Below the pieces are notes generated by a model. It was not told the DNA's origin and did not search any database. It saw only the letters and a list, made by a program, of their open reading frames with translations. The position numbers were made by a program, and so were the translations under genes. From Stappia indica (lineage in GTDB: Bacteria > Pseudomonadota > Alphaproteobacteria > Rhizobiales > Stappiaceae): DNA of 64,000 bases. The stretch covers positions 124,001 through 188,000 of the forward strand of contig NZ_JAIVMG010000009.1 of assembly GCF_020177335.1 (NCBI RefSeq). Direction: 5' to 3'. Positions 60,851-64,000 of the stretch are shown one piece after another; positions within the stretch are counted from its first letter, which is position 1, and each line of letters opens with the position of its first letter.

Positions 60851-61312
60851 CTAAAGAAACGCATAGCGCTGGAGTGTGTCGGCAACGCACCCCGGCTTGT
60901 CGCCGCCCTCGACCTCGATCACCATGCGCACCATGGTCTGGACCCCGTTCTCGCCGATGGGTTTGGCATCGACCAACTCACCGCTGGCGCGTATGCGTGC
61001 GCCCACCGGCACCGGCGCGGGAAACCGCACCCGGTCGAGACCGTAGTTCACCCCCCAGTCGAGATTGTCCGGCATGAACAGATCCGGAAGGAACAGGTTC
61101 GTCAGCGACAGGGACAGGAACCCATGGGCGATGGTCTTGCCGAACGGCCCCGTTGCGGCGCGCTGCGGATCCACATGCAGCCACTGGAAATCCCCGGTTG
61201 CCTGCGCGAACTGGTTGATGCGCTCCTGATCGATGGTCAGCCAGTCGCTGGGACCGAGCTTGCGGCCGATTGCACTGATCACCTCATCGGCGGAACGGAA
61301 GCGAAATGTCAT
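60851..61312 (-). CDS. MaoC-type hotdog enoyl-CoA hydratase
   Basis: 153 aa single hotdog domain. The catalytic Asp/His pair lies in the hydratase-2 motif (GDFQWLHVDPQRAA), and GPFGKTIAHGFLSLSLT is the next conserved block. It hydrates a short or steroid-derived enoyl-CoA. Embedded in the steroid-ring operon, with 15 nt to the SDR gene and 122 nt to ipdA, so a steroid side-chain or ring substrate is likely but not shown. Confidence 0.85.
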   Translation of the reverse strand: MTFRFRSADEVISAIGRKLGPSDWLTIDQERINQFAQATGDFQWLHVDPQRAATGPFGKTIAHGFLSLSLTNLFLPDLFMPDNLDWGVNYGLDRVRFPAPVPVGARIRASGELVDAKPIGENGVQTMVRMVIEVEGGDKPGCVADTLQRYAFL

Positions 61313-61327
61313 GCGGGTACTCCTCCC

Positions 61328-62143
61328 TCACGCATGTTGACTGGAGACAGAAAGCACCTCGCCGACCATGTAGGAGGCGTAGTCGCTGGCCAGGAACATG
61401 ATGACATTGGCCACCTCCCAGACCTCGGCGGCTCGGCCGAAGGCTTCCCGCTCGGCCAGTTGCTTCAGCACCTCTTCCGGTGCGGAGCGCTTCAGGAAGT
61501 CATGCATGGCGATGGACGGGGAGACCGCGTTGACGCGAATGCCATGCTCCGCCGCCTCAAGGGCGCTGCACCGGGTCAGCGCCATCACCCCCGCCTTGGC
61601 GGCGGCGTAATGCGCCTGCCCCTTCTGCGCCCGCCAGCCGAGTACCGAGGCGTTGTTGACAATGGTGCCGCGCCGGCGGGGGATCATCGCCCGCAGCGCC
61701 GCCCGGGTCATGCGGAAGGTCCCGTTCAGCGTCACGTCGAGCACCCGGTGCCAGTCCTCGTCGGTCATCTCGACGATCGGCTTGACACCGCCCAGCCCTG
61801 CATTGTTGACCAGAACGTCAATGCCCTCCATCGCCGCCTCTGCCGCGCCGACCAGCGCCTGCACCTGATCCTCACTGGTGACATCGGCAAGATGCCCGGT
61901 CACCGAGGTCTCGGGCGCGATCTCCTTCAGCGCGGCAACCGCCTCATCGAGCCGGCGCGGATGAATATCCGAGATCATCAGCGCCCGCGCCCCTTCCTCC
62001 ACCGCGCGGCGGGCGGCGGCAAAACCGATTCCCTGCCCGGCGGCGGCGGTGATCAGCACCGAGCGCCCTTTCAGAAGCCCATGGCCGGGCACGTAGGACG
62101 GACATTGCGAGGAGGGGCGTGCGGAGAATGTGTCAGCGTCCAT
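61328..62143 (-). CDS. ipdF: Short-chain dehydrogenase IpdF (steroid C/D-ring degradation)
   Basis: 271 aa SDR. GHGLLKGRSVLITAAAGQGIG gives the nucleotide motif, VLVNNAGLGG the core, and NNASVLGWRAQKGQAHYAAAKAG the Ser-Tyr-Lys active site. The blocks GWRAQ, MALTRCSALEAAEHGIRVNAVSPSIA, GRAAEVWEVA and the ending GEVLSVSSQHA closely match mycobacterial IpdF (Rv3559c) as remembered. IpdF oxidises or reduces the 5-hydroxy HIP-CoA intermediate. Its ATG overlaps the upstream gene by 11 nt. Confidence 0.85.
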   Translation of the reverse strand: MDADTFSARPSSQCPSYVPGHGLLKGRSVLITAAAGQGIGFAAARRAVEEGARALMISDIHPRRLDEAVAALKEIAPETSVTGHLADVTSEDQVQALVGAAEAAMEGIDVLVNNAGLGGVKPIVEMTDEDWHRVLDVTLNGTFRMTRAALRAMIPRRRGTIVNNASVLGWRAQKGQAHYAAAKAGVMALTRCSALEAAEHGIRVNAVSPSIAMHDFLKRSAPEEVLKQLAEREAFGRAAEVWEVANVIMFLASDYASYMVGEVLSVSSQHA

Positions 62144-62921
62144 TTCGGCTCATCCTTGCCTTGTTCGAGAAATCGGCGGTGCGGCCATCGGCGACAAAGG
62201 CATCGCGGGCCGCCTGGGAATCCGCCATCAGATAGGCCTGTGCGGTGAAGCCCTGCTCCCAGCGGTACTGCGCCTCAAGATCGGCCGCCTCCACCCCGTT
62301 GAGCGCCTCCTTGGCCAGCGCGATCATCGCCGGGCTCTTGGCGGCGATTTTCGCCGCAAGCTCTCGTGCCGCCTCGGCGAGTTCCTCCCGGGGCAGCACC
62401 GCCTCGATGCCGCCGAAGCGAAAGGCCTCCGCCGCGCTTACCGGATCGCCGGTGAAATACATCTGCCGCACCTTTTGCAGCGGAAACAGGCGCTGAAGAT
62501 GCGCGCCGCCACCCAGCGCGCCGCGATCCACCTCCGGCACGCCGAAACTGGCGCAGTCCGAGGCGAGCACGATATCCGCGCCGCCACAGATGCCGATCCC
62601 GCCGCCGAGCACGAAGCCATGGGCGGCGGCGATCACCGGCACCCGGCCGCGATGAATGGCGCGGAAGGTGTCGTAGTTGCCCCGGTTGACCTCGATGATC
62701 CGTTCCGGATGCCGCTGCAGTTCCTTGATGTCGACCCCGGCGCAAAAGCCGCGCCCCTCGGCGCGGATGATCAGCACCCGCACCTGCCGGTCCGCGTTCA
62801 TGTCGTCCACGGCCCGCGCCAGCGCGGCCCAGCCGGCGCTGTCGAAGGCGTTGACCGGCGGTCGGTTCAGGACGATTTCGCCAATATGATCGCTGACATC
62901 GGCGGAAAATGGCGCGCTCAT
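62133..62921 (-). CDS. echA20: EchA20-like crotonase, ring-D hydrolase of the HIP pathway
   Basis: 262 aa from ATG 62921 (ATGA overlap with the preceding gene). Crotonase fold with both oxyanion-hole blocks: EGRGFCAGVDIKELQR and AAHGFVLGGGIGICGGADIVLASD, then FGVPEVDRGALGGGAHL. The stretches EVNRGNYDTFRAIHRGRVPVIAA and YRWEQGFT resemble mycobacterial EchA20 more than ordinary enoyl-CoA hydratases. EchA20 hydrolytically opens ring D of HIEC-CoA. Confidence 0.83.
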   Translation of the reverse strand: MSAPFSADVSDHIGEIVLNRPPVNAFDSAGWAALARAVDDMNADRQVRVLIIRAEGRGFCAGVDIKELQRHPERIIEVNRGNYDTFRAIHRGRVPVIAAAHGFVLGGGIGICGGADIVLASDCASFGVPEVDRGALGGGAHLQRLFPLQKVRQMYFTGDPVSAAEAFRFGGIEAVLPREELAEAARELAAKIAAKSPAMIALAKEALNGVEAADLEAQYRWEQGFTAQAYLMADSQAARDAFVADGRTADFSNKARMSRNGR

Positions 62922-64000
62922 GCCCGTGCTCCCTGTTTCACCGTTTCGCGGTCGCTGCCCGGCAAATGCCGCAGGGCGGCAAGACGCTCTTCCGCCTCCC
63001 GCACGATGCGCGTGATCAGTGCGTCGCAACTCTCCAGCTCGCCGATCAGCGCCGCCACCTGACCGGACGGCAACAGCCCGCCCCGGGTATCACCACTCAC
63101 CAGCCCCTGTTCGACCAGACGCGGCAGGTTCGGGGCCATCACGGTGGCGGCAAACCCCGCCTCATCGGCCTTCAGCGCGCGCAGGGCCAGCCGCACCATG
63201 CCGGCATAGCTCATGCCTTGCGCCCGCCCCCAGGACAGGCTGTGCCGCAGGCTGGCAAGGAACCGCGCCGGTCCGCTCATCCCTTCCATGCGGCGCAGTT
63301 CCTCATTGTCGATGAACCGCTGCGGCAGGCCATCAACCGCCTGCGACACCCGGATCGCCGCCGGATCGCCGCTCTTCAGGTAGCGGTCCAGCGTCGCCGG
63401 ATGCACCGGACTGTCGGAGGTCAGGAGGAAGCGGGTGCCCATGGCGATGCCATCCGCGCCCCAGGCCAGAGCGGCGGCGAGCCCGCGCCCGTCGTAAAAC
63501 CCGCCAGCGGCCACCACCGGCACATCGACCGCGTCGAGCACCTGCGGCAAAAGCAGCGAGGTCGGCACCGATCCGGTGTGCCCGCCCCCTTCCCCGCCCT
63601 GAACCGTGATGATGCTGGCGCCGAGTTCCACCGCCCGCACGGCATGTTTCACCGCCCCGACCGTCGGCATGCACTCGATCCCGGCATCGCGAAACCGGCC
63701 GATGGTCGCCGCATCCGGGCCGCGCCCATAGCTCACCGCCCGGACCCGGTGTAAAAGGACCGCCTCGATCACCTCTTCTGCATTGGGCTGAAACATGTGG
63801 AAGTTGACGCCGAACGGACCATCCGTTGCCGCCTTGACCGCCGCGATGGCCGCATCGATGCCGCCCGGCGGGATCGATGCGGCGGCAAGAAAGCCGAACC
63901 CGCCGGCATTGGTCGTCGCCGCGACAAGCTTCGGGTCGGCGACCCAGCCCATCGCCGTCTGCACCACCGGATAGCGACATCCGAGCGCCCGTGTCAGGGG
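62918..64000 (-). CDS. ipdC: Nitronate monooxygenase-like flavoprotein, IpdC-like, N-terminus cut by window edge
   Basis: The frame runs off the right edge; about 360 residues are present. The visible start (RALGCRYPVVQTAMGWVADPKLVAATTNAGGFGF) is a few residues inside the normal N-terminus of the 2-nitropropane dioxygenase family. The FMN-binding TIM barrel shows VQGGEGGGHTGSVPTSLLLPQVLDAV, VVAAGGFYDGRGLAAALAWGADGIAMGTRFLLTSD. The family position beside echA20, ipdF and ipdAB points to IpdC of steroid ring degradation rather than nitronate detoxification. Coupled to the echA20-like gene by ATGA. Confidence 0.8.
   Translation of the reverse strand, partial: PLTRALGCRYPVVQTAMGWVADPKLVAATTNAGGFGFLAAASIPPGGIDAAIAAVKAATDGPFGVNFHMFQPNAEEVIEAVLLHRVRAVSYGRGPDAATIGRFRDAGIECMPTVGAVKHAVRAVELGASIITVQGGEGGGHTGSVPTSLLLPQVLDAVDVPVVAAGGFYDGRGLAAALAWGADGIAMGTRFLLTSDSPVHPATLDRYLKSGDPAAIRVSQAVDGLPQRFIDNEELRRMEGMSGPARFLASLRHSLSWGRAQGMSYAGMVRLALRALKADEAGFAATVMAPNLPRLVEQGLVSGDTRGGLLPSGQVAALIGELESCDALITRIVREAEERLAALRHLPGSDRETVKQGARA

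Overview
The window is GC-rich and gene-dense, with no recognisable rRNA, tRNA, CRISPR array, phage or insertion sequence. Gene content points to a metabolically versatile alphaproteobacterium: a C-P lyase operon with DUF1045 and a hexapeptide acetyltransferase, TRAP and ABC uptake systems, a MocR regulator, a KpsMTE-type capsule exporter and a very long Gly-rich autotransporter. A Hyphomicrobiales/Stappiaceae-like host is a guess from gene content only.

Layout. 1-4040: start of a DUF849/BKACE enzyme, a GGDEF-EAL protein with a secreted partner that looks like a molybdopterin-fold domain, and an FkbM methyltransferase. 4481-13486: phosphonate C-P lyase operon (phnG-H-I-J-K-L, acetyltransferase, DUF1045, phnM, phnN, all minus strand) with divergent phnF and a clear inverted-repeat operator. 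13715-16484: capsule-type ABC exporter. 16535-26184: a compact nonribosomal peptide cluster on the minus strand: amino-acid N-monooxygenase, an unrecognised 214-aa protein ending in a Gly/Met-rich tail and a terminal Cys, a 2208-aa C-A-T-C-A-T synthetase, a stand-alone thioesterase and an MbtH protein. 26374-27548: Xre/RES toxin-antitoxin pair. 27566-34242: probable mevalonate catabolism (MocR regulator, degradative HMG-CoA reductase, TRAP transporter, HMG-CoA lyase). 34277-40339: Xre-cupin regulator, DadA/PuuB-like oxidase and a polyamine-type ABC importer.

40441-42148 is a decayed tandem duplication of the preceding 6.3 kb (from the HMG-CoA lyase 3' end to the ABC operon terminator). It has large internal deletions and is interrupted by about 1 kb of foreign-looking DNA with an unknown ORF. 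42171-49109: giant autotransporter. 49341-53893: chemotaxis receptor with a secreted sensor-like protein, then a periplasmic amidohydrolase. 54187-56199: Cache/class III cyclase. 56227-59013: regulator, SQR-like flavoprotein, DUF1641 protein and a variant IscU-like scaffold. 59037-64000: steroid C/D-ring (HIP) degradation operon (ipdB, ipdA, MaoC, ipdF, echA20-like, partial ipdC-like).

The strongest candidate for something undescribed is the NRPS/N-hydroxylase cluster with its unknown tailed protein. The duplication relic and its inserted ORF come next. Functions are assigned by reading motifs and from memory of family sequences; no database search was run.
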